Shown here piece after piece: positions 1 through 11,947 of a stretch of 64,000 nucleotides of DNA. The position numbers and the translations under genes were made by a program. The stretch comes from Micromussa lordhowensis (lineage: Eukaryota; Cnidaria; Anthozoa; Scleractinia; Lobophylliidae), in assembly GCA_964020085.1 (NCBI GenBank), contig OZ026602.1:29647677-29711676 (forward strand). The letters are read 5' to 3'. Each line of letters opens with the position of its first letter. Position 1 is the first letter of the stretch. The notes below the pieces were generated by a model that saw nothing but the letters and a program-made list of their open reading frames with translations, was not told where the DNA came from and did no database searches.

Positions 1-2
1 CT

Positions 3-1179
3 TACTACTTTTCTTCATTTTGTGATGTAAATGATGGCAACAAGCACATTACAAATGGGTCTCTTGGGCCCAAGCCTGAAAATACATGGCACCCATGGTT
101 TTTTTCAGAGAGACTAGAAGTAGCTGCAGCTGTTAATGAACTGAAAGAAAAGCTTTCTAAGACCTCTCTTGCAGAATCAACAAAGAGAACAAAAGTTCTT
201 AATTTCATCAGGGGAAAGAATTCAAGGCAAGAACATGAACCTTTAATTGGTCCATTTGTTGATGTTGGATATGCAGAGCCCCTTCACAATGCAAATAATG
301 CATGGCAGTTTATCCACAATACCATCTTATCTATGAGTCTTGATAGGTCTAAGATTCCTTCTTCTTGCAAAGATATTGCAGATGTTCCTGAAAATTCATG
401 TTTTGCGAGGTATCTTTGTGCACTTAAAACAGAGGTAAGGGCAGGAAGGCTACTGAAAAAAGTGAAAAAGTGGTTCAACAGTGGCAGAAAAGGGAGTTTT
501 GACTACAGATTTACTGGGAAAGAAACTAAAAAACTCTGTCACAAGTTTATGTATCTACTTGCTGCTTTAGAAAGTGAGGGTGATTCACCTGAAATCCAAA
601 TGAGGCTTTGTGCAATTGCCCATTGTGCTTTAGAACTAAGAGGTGCAGTGTCACTATTTTCAAGGGTAAATATACAAGAAAGAGATTTGATTGAACTAGA
701 AAATCATTGTCTTAGATTCTTTAATGCTGTATCCACAATGCTTCAGACCGTGAGCCCTACTGTCTGGACAATAGGTTATGCTGTCCCATATCACTAGAAT
801 TTTGTTTAACAAGTACAAATTGGGTTTGGGAGTGAACAGTATGCAAGGTCGAGAGGTCAAACACGTAAGGTTACAGCAGTATGCAAAGCATGTTAGTCTT
901 GCATCAAGATGGGAAGTTGTTCTCAAACATGACTTTGTGTCAAACATCTGGCTTAGAAGGGCTGACCCACATCACTTTGGGTATACAAAGTGTACTGACC
1001 AGTATATTCCTGCATGTATCAGCAGTGACAGCTTTTGCTTTTGTGGGTATCCAAAGGACCCCAATGCAGAGAAGTGCAAGTTTTGCTCCTCTCTTGTCTA
1101 CAAAGAAGTTGCCAAAACAGCAGACTTAGGAGAGCTGTCTGAAGGTTTACGGAATCTTTTAAGTGTTACAGCAGAATAG
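3..1179 (+). pseudogene. Locus A: DDE-transposase-like family protein, C-terminal half, one frameshift
   Basis: The frame is open from base 3, so the protein begins outside the window; the first ATG in it (333) is internal. Around 271-303 the translation reads AEPLHNANNAW, an E-x-x-H motif at the position of D-x-x-H in the related loci B and C. Near 745-790 a VSPTVWTIGYAVPYH block parallels their TPY(I/M)H...YH(V/I)P block. The frame then stops at TAG 795-797, but the next frame (from about 790) continues directly with TRILF and a conserved GREVKH (847-864), so a 2-nt loss or 1-nt gain has broken the gene. The C-terminus holds a CxC...CxxC cluster (about 1033-1095), probably zinc binding. Stop at 1177-1179. 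Family membership is by motif order, judged by eye. Function is unknown: it may be a degraded transposase or a recently broken host gene. Confidence 0.6.
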
Positions 1180-1834
1180 ATCAATGGAAATATTGGTGAT
1201 GCTTAGTCAAACTAGTAACTAACTAAAGTATGCAGTAAAACCAACTTAGTAAAACTAGCCAGCTACATTAGTTCACCACCCAATGTTTAAACTGTTTTAT
1301 GGAAGTTGCTGAATTAAGGTTGTGTTAGTGTTTTTGGAGTTCTTGGGTTACTTTGCAAAAAATAAAAATAAAAAAACAAAAATCCACCTTTATCTTAACA
1401 AGTTATGTATTTTGAACAATGTTATATAACTTTTAACATGCAAAGTATTGTGATCATCGTTACAAATAAAATTGTTTCAGAGATGTGTGATCATTAATTG
1501 TTTTTCAATTCAACAACGTGTAACAGTACTTTCTGAAAATCTGTTATTTCAAATGTACTCGGGCAGATTATTTGAGCTTCCATTATCAGTACATGCACAG
1601 ACATACAACTATAATTGAGAGCTGGTCTTGATTTGACACAGGGTTTGCAATACTCCTGTAATTCCTGAAAACTAATGAAGTTTGAATTTTTTTCCCACAA
1701 CCCAGGAAAACTTGAAAATTCAATTTTTCCATCAACTCGTCAAGCAAGACCTGGGTATGAGATTTTCCCATAAAGACATTCCTCTCGGTTTATTAGGAGG
1801 AAATAGTCCCAACACCCTAAGTTCAAAGGTGTCT
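1180..1834. other. No gene seen; 3' flank of locus A
   Basis: AT-rich sequence without a convincing ORF. AATAAA hexamers near 1361 and at 1465-1470 on the plus strand could serve locus A. A roughly 30-nt segment at 1253-1284 closely resembles 2677-2706. Confidence 0.4.
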
Positions 1835-1978
1835 AAGGGCCTGTTTATAAGGAGGGTTAGCAAGGGGGTTAACCCTAGCTGGAGGGCAGAAGATAGCCCG
1901 GGTTTGACCAGGTAACCCTAGCTGCCTTGTAAACACGACCAAGAAAAAAGAGGAAATTTTCCTTGTAAACAGGCCCTT
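1835..1978. mobile_element. 144-bp MITE with 18-bp terminal inverted repeats
   Basis: The left end AAGGGCCTGTTTATAAGG (1835-1852) and the reverse complement of the right end CCTTGTAAACAGGCCCTT (1961-1978) match at 17 of 18 positions. The interior is rich in GGGTTA/TAACCC and does not code. No clear target duplication is seen, so the superfamily is unassigned. Confidence 0.8.
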
Positions 1979-2228
1979 GAAAGAATGGCAATAATAACAT
2001 AACGTCAAACCTGTAGTAAGGGGCACCCTCTGGAATGCCCTAGTAACTGCTAACATAATGGATGTGTTAACTTCCAGGGGGAACTAACTGCTGCGCATCC
2101 AATGGTAAAGGATGGCTGCTTAGTACAGGTTTGAATGTACAGTCAATGTTCTACGCAGCTATAATAACATATCAACATGTACAGCGAAACACGTTTTGTG
2201 TTCTGTCAGTCGTAATTACAAAGATTGC

Positions 2229-2793
2229 TTAGAGAGTAAACTGTGGGACACCCAATCTGTTGTAATGGCCATATCTTGCAATGAACCTCATTATCTCCAA
2301 CTTTTTAGAATAATGCCATGTGGCAGGGTGATCTTGCTTAATGATAACAATGCTGTAAGAGTCATCCTTTTCTACTTTACACATTATTTCATCTTGTTTA
2401 AGACATCTTTTGTACTTGTTTGCAAATTCCAGGAGCAAGTCCCTCAAAGCAGCTCGATCGTGGAATTTAATTTCTTCTACGTGTTTAGTATTTTTCAACA
2501 ACAACCCTCCGCCCTCCTCTGCAAGCGAAGCAGCCTTGAAACACACAAAAACTTCTAATGGCATGTGTTGCTTGAATTTTACAGTCCAAGGAGATGAACC
2601 ATTAGGCCGGATCTTGATAACATACGGGAAGGCTGTAAGCATTCCTGGGCGGAAAAGTGTGCTTTTTGACCACTGCTCTAGTCAGCTGCATTAGTTCACC
2701 ACCAATCCTTTCATTCACCCCCTTCTCAGAACGTCGAGATGTTCTGACAATTTCGTCTACAACGCCGTGAACTTGAACGACGAAAGCCGCCAT
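2229..2793 (-). pseudogene. Hypothetical protein in two overlapping frames
   Basis: From ATG at 2791-2793 the minus strand encodes about 62 residues (MAAFVVQVHGVVDEIV...), ending at 2602. An adjacent frame, open from about 2642 to 2229, encodes about 137 residues with a plausible globular composition (PNGSSPWTVKFKQH, then a Lys/Glu-rich stretch). The overlap with a one-base frame change near 2640 suggests one protein broken by a frameshift, though two exons are possible. I recognise no domain. No transposon neighbour explains it. Real coding status is uncertain. Confidence 0.35.
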
Positions 2794-2865
2794 TTTGAAA
2801 ATTTACTGATCTTGTTGTTGGTTTGACCGCTGAATTTTATATCGCAGGCCGCGTTGCCGAAATGA

Positions 2866-3384
2866 TCAGAAATAGCAACACACCAGCTCGGCGTGTAACT
2901 GAATTTTACCAATTAATGTTAGGTTTCTCCATTGCCAGCAACTTAAAGACTTTCTTATTGACTTTAAAGTAAGATCGAAGTTAAGCTCTCTACTTTTACG
3001 CAGATCATAAGTAAAAAATATACCCAGTATTTTAATTGGCTCGTTCACCTTATTTATATCGAGAGCTTCATGATCTCGATAGGAACTTCCTAACCAGTAG
3101 GCTTCTTTTTTGTCCTTATTTAGTTTAAGACCTGAACATTCACCATATGTGTTCAATAAGGAACTAAGAGAGTCATACGATTGCTTATCGCGTAAAAAGT
3201 TTGTTAAGTCATCGGCGAAGGCAATACATTTGATTTCTTTGTTTTCTACTACTATCCCTTTTATATCTTGAGTCTGTTTGATAACGGTAAGGAGGGTTTC
3301 TAAGGCTAAAATAAATAAATAGGGCAAGAGAGGGTCTCCCATAAACAATGAACTACAATAAGTATTCAGCTGGCTTTGTGCCAA
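2866..3384 (-). mobile_element. L1-like LINE fragment: central reverse transcriptase
   Basis: The translation contains GDPLLPYLFILALE, the catalytic FADD motif (as CIAFADDLTNFL) and the downstream GECSGLKLNKDKKEAY and LTLIGKIQ blocks of an L1-type reverse transcriptase. These motifs match, in order, the long ORF2 at 24440-27574. Homology stops near 2905, just after GKIQ, and the upper end abuts an oppositely oriented LINE at about 3383. It is therefore truncated on both sides and cannot be active. It is not simply the missing part of the element at 4268-5860, because the two lie in the wrong order for one minus-strand copy. Confidence 0.85.
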
Positions 3385-4066
3385 TAAACTTTCTCTTAAT
3401 ATTGAAAAGTCTAACTATGTTATTTTTCGCCCACCTCAAAAATCATTTAATTATCCAATTAATCTGAAAATAAACAATCAAACACTAATGCATGAAAATT
3501 CTATTAAATATTTAGGTATAATGATAGACTCACATTTAAATTGGAAATCTCAGGTATGCTATATCTCAAAGAAAATTAAAAGAAATATTGGCATCATATC
3601 TAAAATTCGTCACTATGTCAATCTTAAAACTCTTACAAACCTTTATTACTTTCTTATATATCCATTTTTGATCTATGGAATTACTGCCTGGGGGAACACC
3701 TACAAATCAACTTTAACCCCAATTATCACTTTACAAAAAAGAGTCCTACGAATCATTACTTTTTCTAACTACAATGATCACTCTATCCCACTTTTCAAGG
3801 CTCTTGAAATAATTAAATTCGAGGATATTATCTTCCTACATAATGCAATATTTATGTATGATTTTCATTCTGGCACTTTGCCACCAGCCTTCTCAAATTA
3901 TTTCACAGCTGTCAATAAACGTCACAAGTACAATACAAGACTTGATTCCAGGTCTTCCTTTGCTCTTCCTCAAATAAGGACAAATTATGGTAAATTCAGT
4001 ATTAAATATCAAGGTGCAAAAATTTGGAACTCATTAAGGTGGCTCAAAACAGTTTCCAACACTTAG
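3383..4066 (+). mobile_element. 5'-truncated jockey/CR1-like LINE: C-terminal RT and thumb region
   Basis: Plus-strand coding is open from about 3383 (NKLSLNIEKSNYVIF) through IKYLGIMIDSHLNW, the SKIRHYVNLKTL region and the terminal GAKIWNSL motif, ending at TAG 4064-4066. This is the conserved end of non-L1 LINE reverse transcriptases. The catalytic FADD part is missing, so it is a typical 5'-truncated copy. The left end abuts the minus-strand L1 fragment exactly, suggesting one inserted into the other. 3' UTR probably reaches about 4260. Confidence 0.85.
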
Positions 4067-4267
4067 ATTTGGATGGGTCATTATAACCAGTCTTTATCAC
4101 TTGATGCTACAATCATGGCATCAAATAACTGAGCAATCATTGGTAAACACATTGGTATCATTTTCGTGACACAATACATTACCATAGCAACAGGATGACC
4201 TCCTGAAAAGAGCCTTAACTGCGGCTTTAGGGGCTTACATTTCAAAAAAGGCACAGTGAAATTTTTT

Positions 4268-5860
4268 ATATTATCAACTTTTTTTTTTTCCTGATATGTT
4301 CAATTTATTATGCAAATAAATATTTACAATACAAAAAAAAGTTCATAATACACTACATCTCATACTACATACATACATCTCATAAAACAATATCCTTAAA
4401 ACATTTCTTTTGAAATGACAAATTACTTAACATACACCCTGAGCCCCCCCAAATCCCTCCCCTTCCCCCGCAATCCTTTCTCAATTAAAATAAAAACAGA
4501 AACAAGATACTGAGGTTGTTAGGAATATTCAAAAGCCGCCCATTTTTCTTTTAAAAAATTCATATTATTGCTAGTACGCGCAATATAGAGTTCTGTTTCA
4601 TATTTCAATTGAACTTTAAATTTAAACGCCATAACATTTGGAAATGTTTGATTCCTTCTGCATTCCCATAAGTAGAGTTTTGCAATAATAAGAAGATAGT
4701 TGAGCAAGGGGCATGATCTTGTTATGAGACCTACAATTATATCCTTTCTACTAAGACAAATTCTCTCCTTCGTGATGGAAAACCAATACTGTTCAAATTC
4801 ATTCCAGAAAGTTTTCGAGTGTGGACAACTATACAAAAGGTGATGCAAAGTCTCTAAATCTAATTGGCAAAAGGTGCATTTATTACAAGTACTGAAGCCA
4901 ATTTTATAGAGTTTAGTATTAGTATAAAGGATGGAATTGAGTATCTTGTATTGAAAGGCCTTAACATAAGGTTCAAGCGCGACTTTATGTGGAAGCATAA
5001 ACACTTTTTGCAAAGAATCAATGGAGAAGTGAAATTCACTTTGCAACTTGTTAAAGGCACTAGGAAATTGTGCCTTTTTATTTATTAACAATGAATAATA
5101 ATGTTTTGATTTCTTCTTTGTGATATCAAAAACATTATTATTAATTACAAATGATGGCGAAGATATCGGTGGCATCGTATTATTTTTGAACTCACGGGGA
5201 ACAGCTTGACGAAGGCCAGCCCAGGTAAGAAAATTTGTTTTTTCAACTCTACTTTTGATAAAACTGAACAATTCAGTACTGTTTAGATTAAACATCAAAT
5301 CACTCGCCAGAACTATGCCAGAATCAAAGAAATTCTTGTAGAAGATTGGAGAATTGTTGATGCGAATTTCTTTATTATTCCATATAATGTTACGCCAGTC
5401 CTTAGTTGACGCAAAGTTTTCACAAAATTCTGACCACCACGTTAAAATTTCGGAATAAAATAGAGAACTGATGGTGTAATCTTTGATGTTAAAGTTGCAA
5501 CTGAAAAAAAATAGTCCTCCTAAACCAAGCAAAAGATATCGCAAATAATTTTTCCATGTACCCTCATTTTCACTGAATATTCTTTTTAACCAGGCCAGAC
5601 GTAAGGATTTAATCATACATTCCAGATCTATCATTTTTAGGCTACCCTTCTCAAACTCGTTTATTGTTGACAATCTAGTAACCTTGTCCGTACCATTCCA
5701 TAAAAATTTATACAGTAATCGATTCAATTCAACGATCACGTTGTTTGGGGTTGGCATTAACGAAGCTAAATAGACAAATTTAGGGATCACCAGACTTTTA
5801 ATTACGGTAACTTTTCCATAGATAGATAACCCTCTAGAGGACCAGACATTAAGAGCGTAA
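4268..5860 (-). mobile_element. 5'-truncated L1-like LINE: ORF2 C-terminal half with 3' poly-A
   Basis: The minus strand is open from about 5860 (LNVWSSRGLSIYGKV) to 4519, continuing as IPKFVYLASLMPTPNN and KFLWNGTDKV. It ends in the CNKCTFCQLDLETLHHLLYSC zinc-knuckle-like region found after the RT in L1-type ORF2 proteins. The intact ORF2 at 24440-27574 has the same blocks (YFIWNGKDKV, CAFCQTEVESVEHLLFSC). A plus-strand T-run near 4269-4280 is the poly-A tail. Endonuclease and catalytic RT are absent, so the copy is dead. Confidence 0.85.
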
Positions 5861-7899
5861 ATCCGAAAATATCGAGAATCGGCCGACAGAAGCGAAAAAA
5901 AACGAATTTTTTCTTATATGACCAAAAGAACCCATTTGGTAACCTATTTTCGGAAATGACATCAAAACGTTCGATTTCCTTTTCTTTTCTTCAAAATTTG
6001 CAAAACATGAAAATTCGGCCACAAGGCCTTCAGCGGCGTCCATGAGACTTGAAATTTGGCACATGTTTAACATGCTCGTATGGACGTACCAAATGTTATT
6101 TTAACATGTCCTTTACACAGTTTGTGAGGCATCTCTTGAACTTTACTTGGGACTAAATTTTGTTTAAAAATATTTTTTTTTACAAACTAATTAACCTTCG
6201 GAAGCTGAACCATTTACGGACCTAAAGTGATAACGCTAATAATAGCAAACTTTGAACTTGTCAAATGCTGTCTGTTATATCTCAGTCAAGTAAATAAATA
6301 TAACCAAATCAAAGCAGGTTCTTTATTCTACTCGCCTGAAAAAAATTACAGGTGGCCCGTAAAAACTGTTCCGTTGAAAGAATTTTCCGTGAGGTCACTT
6401 TGACGTATATCTCACTTAATTATTCAGTTGTTAATTAATTATTGCGCAATTGTTATTATTTCCGACTTCTTTTTATTTTATACATTCCCACTAAATCTTT
6501 TAAGGTATAGAATTGAAATAACTGAATCCAAGATAAGAAGTCCAAACAAGTGTTACAACTCAGCTTATCAATAGACCAAAGGACTGGTACTTTATCATGA
6601 GTCACGCAAACTACTTCACACGGTAGCGACCGTGACCAGCTGGTTGAAAAAAAAAGCGTTAATATACACAGCTAGATTGATTCTTTTTGTCATGGACTTT
6701 ATATAGGATGACTTAAGGGTCTTCCTTTTTTACTTCTAGAAAATAACTGGTGGCCCGTAAAAATAGTTCCGTTGAGAGAATTTTTCTGTAAGGCTCCTTT
6801 ATAGCGCATGGTATCAGAGTTCACTTACCTAAATAAATCTTCCAGTTGCACTAACAAAAGAGAATAAAAATGAAATTAAACATGAAACGAACTTAGCTTA
6901 AAGGTCTCTGAGGGAAAGTTAGTATTTCCATCTATATTCTGCCTTTAAAGGCTTGCTATTAAACGGTCACTGCTTCGCTCAAAGTTGTTTACTTTACTTT
7001 ACTTTACAAATATGTGTTTGTCTTTGGTCATATTCCCGATCATATTAATCATATAATCGGCTAGTATGATTAAATCTAACCACAATTCAGCAAAATTTGC
7101 TTATAGGATGTACTTATTTCGTTTCCAGTTTTCCCTTATTAAATTGTAGGCGAAACGGAATTACTTTACATCGCATGGACGTCCATGGACTTGCACCGGC
7201 TGGAATGTAAGCACTCGTGTAGATGTTTACTTATGTCTCCCTAAACTTTCGCCTTCCGAAAATGAAACTTTGTTGACAGTCAGTAACGTTTAAGCGACAA
7301 TCAAACTTCCACTCAATAACTATTTACTACTTTGAGTGACGTACTCTGTTTTAAACTTGATTCGTTCAACCCTGACTTGATTTTAGTGTGTGTAACACTT
7401 CCTTTGCGTACTGCTACTTTTGTACTGAAATTAATGGGCCTATTGTATATCTAAAACCTACGTAAACAATGACTCTCATTTGAAGACGGTTTAGCTTGCT
7501 AAGTTAAGTTCTGCATTCTTCTGTTCTTCTGTATTGTGAACCGTCAAACAGTTCTGCCATTTCAGGGTTGTTGCGTGACAATAGACACACACGTATACTC
7601 ATAAACGACAAGAGACCAATAAGGAAAACTGGAATTGAGAGGCACTAAAGCATCACCACCTATTTTACTTCCTTGATCCTGGTCTTTTCTCCTAGCTGAT
7701 TTTTGAGGCTACCCAAAGCAAGAGTGCCCTGTAGCACAGCACACTATTTTCTCAGTACTGACCTCCTATCCTCACAAGAAACAAATATAGCGCAAAGCGG
7801 CGGACTGCAGTTTAAAGGAAGGATTGGAAGAACATAAATATTGGCATCTAATAGAACAGACCTCTTAATATTTTAAGAGAGGTAATGATGTCACTAAAT
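5861..7899. other. No gene seen; AT-rich repeat-bearing spacer
   Basis: No ORF with coding character was found on either strand. The 5870-6100 stretch looks like an interspersed repeat of unknown type. The only clear structure is the direct repeat reported at 6341-6796. Confidence 0.4.
6341..6796 (+). repeat. Direct repeat pair around GGTGGCCCGTAAAA
   Basis: A roughly 55-bp block at 6341-6395 (core GGTGGCCCGTAAAA, then GTTCCGTTGA, AGAATTTT) recurs at 6739-6796 with a few substitutions. The copies are about 400 bp apart in the same orientation. The intervening sequence is not obviously duplicated. No ORF spans either copy; they may be two fragments of one repeat family. Confidence 0.7.
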
Positions 7900-8178
7900 T
7901 TAAACACCACTAGTGCATGAGCATTTTTTTACAGCTTCCTCGAGAGCAGCGAGGTACGGAGCTTTTCTCCTGACAGGTGGTACTGGTGATTCAAGATTTA
8001 AGGCATCAACAATCATTTGCAGCATGCCAACTTTCAGCTTACTAAGCTTTCTATCCCGAACTAAACTGCAAATATTGAACTGATCGTATGTTATTGGATG
8101 CTGCAAATCTAGGGTGGAAAGAACCGCTTCCCTTGCTGAGGCGAAGTTATATTCTTCCTCTACCGCACGAAGATCCAT
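7900..8178 (-). CDS. Small SAP-like protein (92 aa)
   Basis: The ORF starts MDLRAVEEEYNFAS and ends KKCSCTSGV before TAA. Residues about 43-82 (LSKLKVGMLQMIVDALNL ... RRKAPYLAALEEAV) have the helix-extended-loop-helix spacing of a SAP-like motif: leucine-rich first helix, a turn, a basic RRK, then a second helix. SAP motifs bind DNA and often sit in chromatin or transposon-linked proteins. No intron signals were identified and no partner lies adjacent; the protease exon lies about 270 bp away on the other strand. It could be one exon of a larger gene. Assignment rests on pattern only. Confidence 0.45.
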   Translation of the reverse strand: MDLRAVEEEYNFASAREAVLSTLDLQHPITYDQFNICSLVRDRKLSKLKVGMLQMIVDALNLESPVPPVRRKAPYLAALEEAVKKCSCTSGV

Positions 8179-8444
8179 TTCGGTAAACCGGTAGCCGTAA
8201 AAAAAAAGCCAAAATAGTAACCGTTAACCGTAAAAGCTACTACCCCATTGAGACCCTTTAGTTTAAACAGACTGTAAATAAAAATGTAGGAGGTCACAAT
8301 TATTTGTTCCACATATGACGACTGGAACAGAATGCAGAGTAAACTGTTCTGTGAAAAAGAAGAATATGGGAAACTCTTCTGCATTTTTTGAGTTTGGATA
8401 CGTTTTTTATCCTCTTGTTTGCTTTATCGTTTTATTTTCTCCAG

Positions 8445-11002
8445 AATTAGAGCTTGTTTGTGGTGGTGCCGTGATATCTCCCCGCTGGATTTTGACTGCA
8501 NNNNNNNNNNNNNNNNNNNNNNNNNNNNNNNNNNNNNNNNNNNNNNNNNNNNNNNNNNNNNNNNNNNNNNNNNNNNNNNNNNNNNNNNNNNNNNNNNNNN
8601 NNNNNNNNNNNNNNNNNNNNNNNNNNNNNNNNNNNNNNNNNNNNNNNNNNNNNNNNNNNNNNNNNNNNNNNNNNNNNNNNNNNNNNNNNNNNNNNNNNNN
8701 GCCCATTGTTTTTACTACTTTAATCTTATATATGGGGGAAAATGTTTCAATGGTTTCACTGCAGAGTAAGTGAACTAGCCGCTTTTCTATTTTAATACGC
8801 CAATCGTTCTCTTTGTATTTTTGTCCGTCCGTCTGTCCAATTAACAATATGTTCTTTAAATTGAAAACAAATTATGGACTGATAAGGTTTAAGGGCCCCA
8901 AAGTATGGAACTTAATTAGTGAAAATCTGGAACCCTTGCAAGGAATCAGTAACTGAAAGCGATCTTCTCACAAATTTTTAGCTACCTGTGTTATTATTGA
9001 CAGCTATGTTGTTTCCCAATGAAAACATTTCAAGTAAAAATTAGAGTATTAGCTGTCTGGAATAACCATAGGGACTGGCGGAGTCAGTCAGCCAGTGTAC
9101 ATAAGCATTAAATAGAAATAAAATACAGGTCAACAAGAAAACTGAAGCAGAAATGAAGGAAGTCTAAAATAGTTACATTTAGGAATACAAAAGTTAGTGT
9201 TAAAAAAGCACAAAATAATCAACTATGGCAACTAATAACTAATAACAAGCTATGTATTAAACTATAAGAGAAAGTTTTGGACTAAAGGTGACAGAAAGTA
9301 ACAAAGACTTACAAGTAAACTTTTATTTTTATTTTTTGAGCGAGACGGTGAATTAAGGCCCGGGTCAAAAATTGTTGCAATAATTGGGACGATTTGTAAG
9401 TGATCGTGCTTTGCATCGTAATAACCGGGCTAAACATACTCAATTGTGTCAAACAAAGCAAACTAAGCATTTTGTCCTTTAAACCCTAGTGTCGCGTGAT
9501 CGACCACGCCCTAAAATGCGAAAAAACCATCACTTGGATTCCCACGTAAAACGTTAAGTGTTTATACATTAAATCTTTGACTCTGAGTAGAAGTCGAGGA
9601 AGCCGAGTGGAATGGCATTAAACACAGAACAGATCCATTGGTCTTTGCTGTTTTCTGCCAGTGCCAGGCCTTCTCCAAGCTTTAATTGTAACAAGAGCAA
9701 CATATGAAATAATTTTGCCTCATTCCGGGCGCTTTCTAAAGAAGATAGCAACAGTCATTCTTTATATGTAAAATTGGTTCAGTAGCTCATTGCTAACTAG
9801 TAGGAATTTCGAGTCAATGCATTATGTGCAAAATTGGGCGTGGCTAGTCACGTGATAGACATATGTAATATATTCTACTTCAATTTTGCAGAGCTTTTGC
9901 CTACAACTGACCTTAATTTTGCCATTTTGTTGATCAAATAAAGATTAACTGATTGATGACAATCAGTATCTAAGCTACAAGCTTATTCTAGCATTTGCAG
10001 TCTTCCTAAAGGATTCCGAGAAATTTGGCTGAAGATTAGGATGTAATTTTATAAAGTTATGAAATTTTTGTTTTTTTGTGTGTGTTATTGGGGTTCAGAT
10101 ACACTTGTTAGGTTTGTAATATGAAAATAGCGATAGTATTCGCTTCTCAGAATGTTAGCGAAAGTTCTGAGGACTCAATGCATCTACGAAAAAAAGATAA
10201 AAAATCTTTTGAATTCTGATAGAACGTTAATTGACTCAGATGAGTCTGACTGGATTGGAAATTATTTGCCTTTCAGTCAGGACATCGGCCCGTTAATCTT
10301 GCCCTTATGTATACTATTACATTTTTTGCGGTCTGCACTTCCATTCAGTCAATAAGTATACAGTGATACTGTCTTTTCCCTAGATACCAGGTTAAAGCTG
10401 GTGCTTTCAATTTAAGAAAGAATGAAAAATCCCGGCAGGAGATTCGACCACATAAAATATTTGTCCACAAAGATTACGTGGATCGTACATACGAGAATGA
10501 CATTGCTCTCATCAAACTCAACGCGAAAGTGGAACTCGGCCCTTTTGTGCGAACTCTGTGTCTCCCAGAAAAGGATGAGGGCGATTTGGCAATTCCCATG
10601 AAATACGGTTTTGTAACTGGGTGGGGTGTAACACAGGCCTTGAAAATTGGCGAACAACCTGAGCCTCAAAACAAATACTCAGCAGTTCTTCAATACTCTT
10701 CTTACACAATACAAAGTGACGAACTATGTGCAAACAGATCCGGCAATATTGCTATAAACTCTACCGTGGCTTTTTGTGCCGAAGATGGAAAAGGTGGAAA
10801 CGATACATGTCATGGTGATAGTGGAGGAGCTTTTGTTCGACAAGGAAAAAGAGGAGAGGACTACAGATGGGTGGCTACTGGTCTTGTCAGCTGGGGCTTG
10901 GGCTGTGCACAAAAGAATCAGTATGGATACTACACCAGGGTGTATCCATTCACTGATTGGATAAAAAATACTATTAAGGAAAATAGCGAGGCAGGTGACT
11001 GA
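8445..11002 (+). CDS. Trypsin-like serine protease, C1r/MASP-type catalytic domain (upstream exons not found)
   Basis: Three coding pieces are visible. Exon a (8445-8500) follows a TTTTCTCCAG acceptor and reads ELVCGGAVISPRWILTA. After the gap, 8701-8765 resumes AHCFYYFNLIYGG and ends at GT 8766. Exon b (10384-11002) follows a CCCTAG acceptor and runs to TGA. Catalytic residues are all present: His in TAAHC (formed across the gap), Asp in ENDIALIKL and Ser in CHGDSGG. Asp six residues before Ser, together with SWG and GYYTRV, predicts cleavage after Arg/Lys. The end (RWVATGLVSWGLGC, then TDWIK) is closest in style to C1r/MASP proteases, hence a secreted immune or coagulation-like role is inferred. 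The activation site and any CUB, CCP or signal exons were not found upstream. Confidence 0.85.
8501..8700. other. 200-N assembly gap inside a protease exon
   Basis: Exactly 200 N. The bases before it end ...TTG ACT GCA and those after begin GCC CAT TGT, so joining the flanks directly gives an uninterrupted TAAHC catalytic motif. The true gap length is probably zero or a small multiple of three; 200 is a placeholder that breaks the reading frame. Confidence 0.9.
8851..8955 (+). mobile_element. LINE reverse-transcriptase C-terminal relic in protease intron
   Basis: Plus-strand translation gives KTNYGLIRFKGPKVWNLI, the conserved terminal motif of jockey/CR1-like LINEs (compare RTNYGKFSIKYQGAKIWNSL at 3488-4066). 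It lies just after the protease exon, in the intron, and is too short to classify. Confidence 0.6.
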
Positions 11003-11920
11003 GCTTTGTTAGTATTGCGATGCACAAGCGCACACAAAAACGAAATGAAAACGTAAAGTATTAGGTAAAGTATTACGTAACGAAAAATCTGATTATTACA
11101 CCTACTATATTTTGTAATCCATTTTTATCAAGGTAAGAAAGAAGTATAAGCATTCTCTGGTAAAAGGTTCTTAAACAGGTTATTAATAAATTTCCCTCAA
11201 TGGAAAAGTATTAGGAAATTACAGCAAACATTCACATCTGAGACTGATTACAAATTTGTGGGGTGGGGTGGGGAGTGTCAAAGATAGATGCAGTTTAGAA
11301 TCAAGAACTGAAAAATTGTGTATCCCAGACCTGATCATAAGCACTTGATTATAATTATATCAATCTTCTACCTAATAACACAAAAGAGAGAAAACCTCCT
11401 CTTTCCCTACAGTTAGTAAGATTAGTGACCTGAACTTGATATGTTGACACTGCAATATTTGGTCTTGATGATATATTGTATTAAATTTAATATTGTATAT
11501 GATACAGTAAATCCTCCTCCCCTCTTCTGCCAGTATTGTGCATTGTGGGGGGTACGGGGAGAATATTACATGGAGAGAGAGGCTTTAATAGGAAACGGGA
11601 CTTTAATTAGCAAAACAAAGGTAGACGGTCAGTGTGCCACTAAATGTTTGTTGGTCTTACGCAGGGTAGTGTTATGTTGGAGATTAAGTTTCAATTTGTT
11701 CTGCACACCATTACCAGTGATATTCATGTCCCACAAGAGGTTATGATTAATGTGTGACGATTTGTTTGAACTAGTATGCTAAAATTGCACTGGTAATACT
11801 GATGTTTGGTTTTGTTTTGAAAGACTACACTACAGGTGAAGGGAAGGAAAACTATTAAGTAATTAAGGTTGGATAGCTTAATTCAGGACTTACAATATTC
11901 AGGATTGTAGCCAGAGAAAT
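11003..11920. other. No gene seen; protease 3' flank
   Basis: AT-rich sequence after the protease stop. A short plus ORF at 11441-11746 lacks domain character and was not accepted. The last bases form the left target duplication of the next element. Confidence 0.4.
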
Positions 11921-11947
11921 ACGGTGTCCCACAAGTGCGCGCCAAAA

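Noticed and set aside
2866..5860. One L1-like LINE interrupted by the plus-strand LINE
   Set aside because: For a minus-strand element the RT part should lie at higher coordinates than the C-terminal part; here it is the reverse, so two separate copies are needed.
8315..8444. Signal-peptide-like N-terminus directly upstream of the protease exon
   Set aside because: The hydrophobic stretch is translated polypyrimidine intron sequence ending in a TTTTCTCCAG acceptor.
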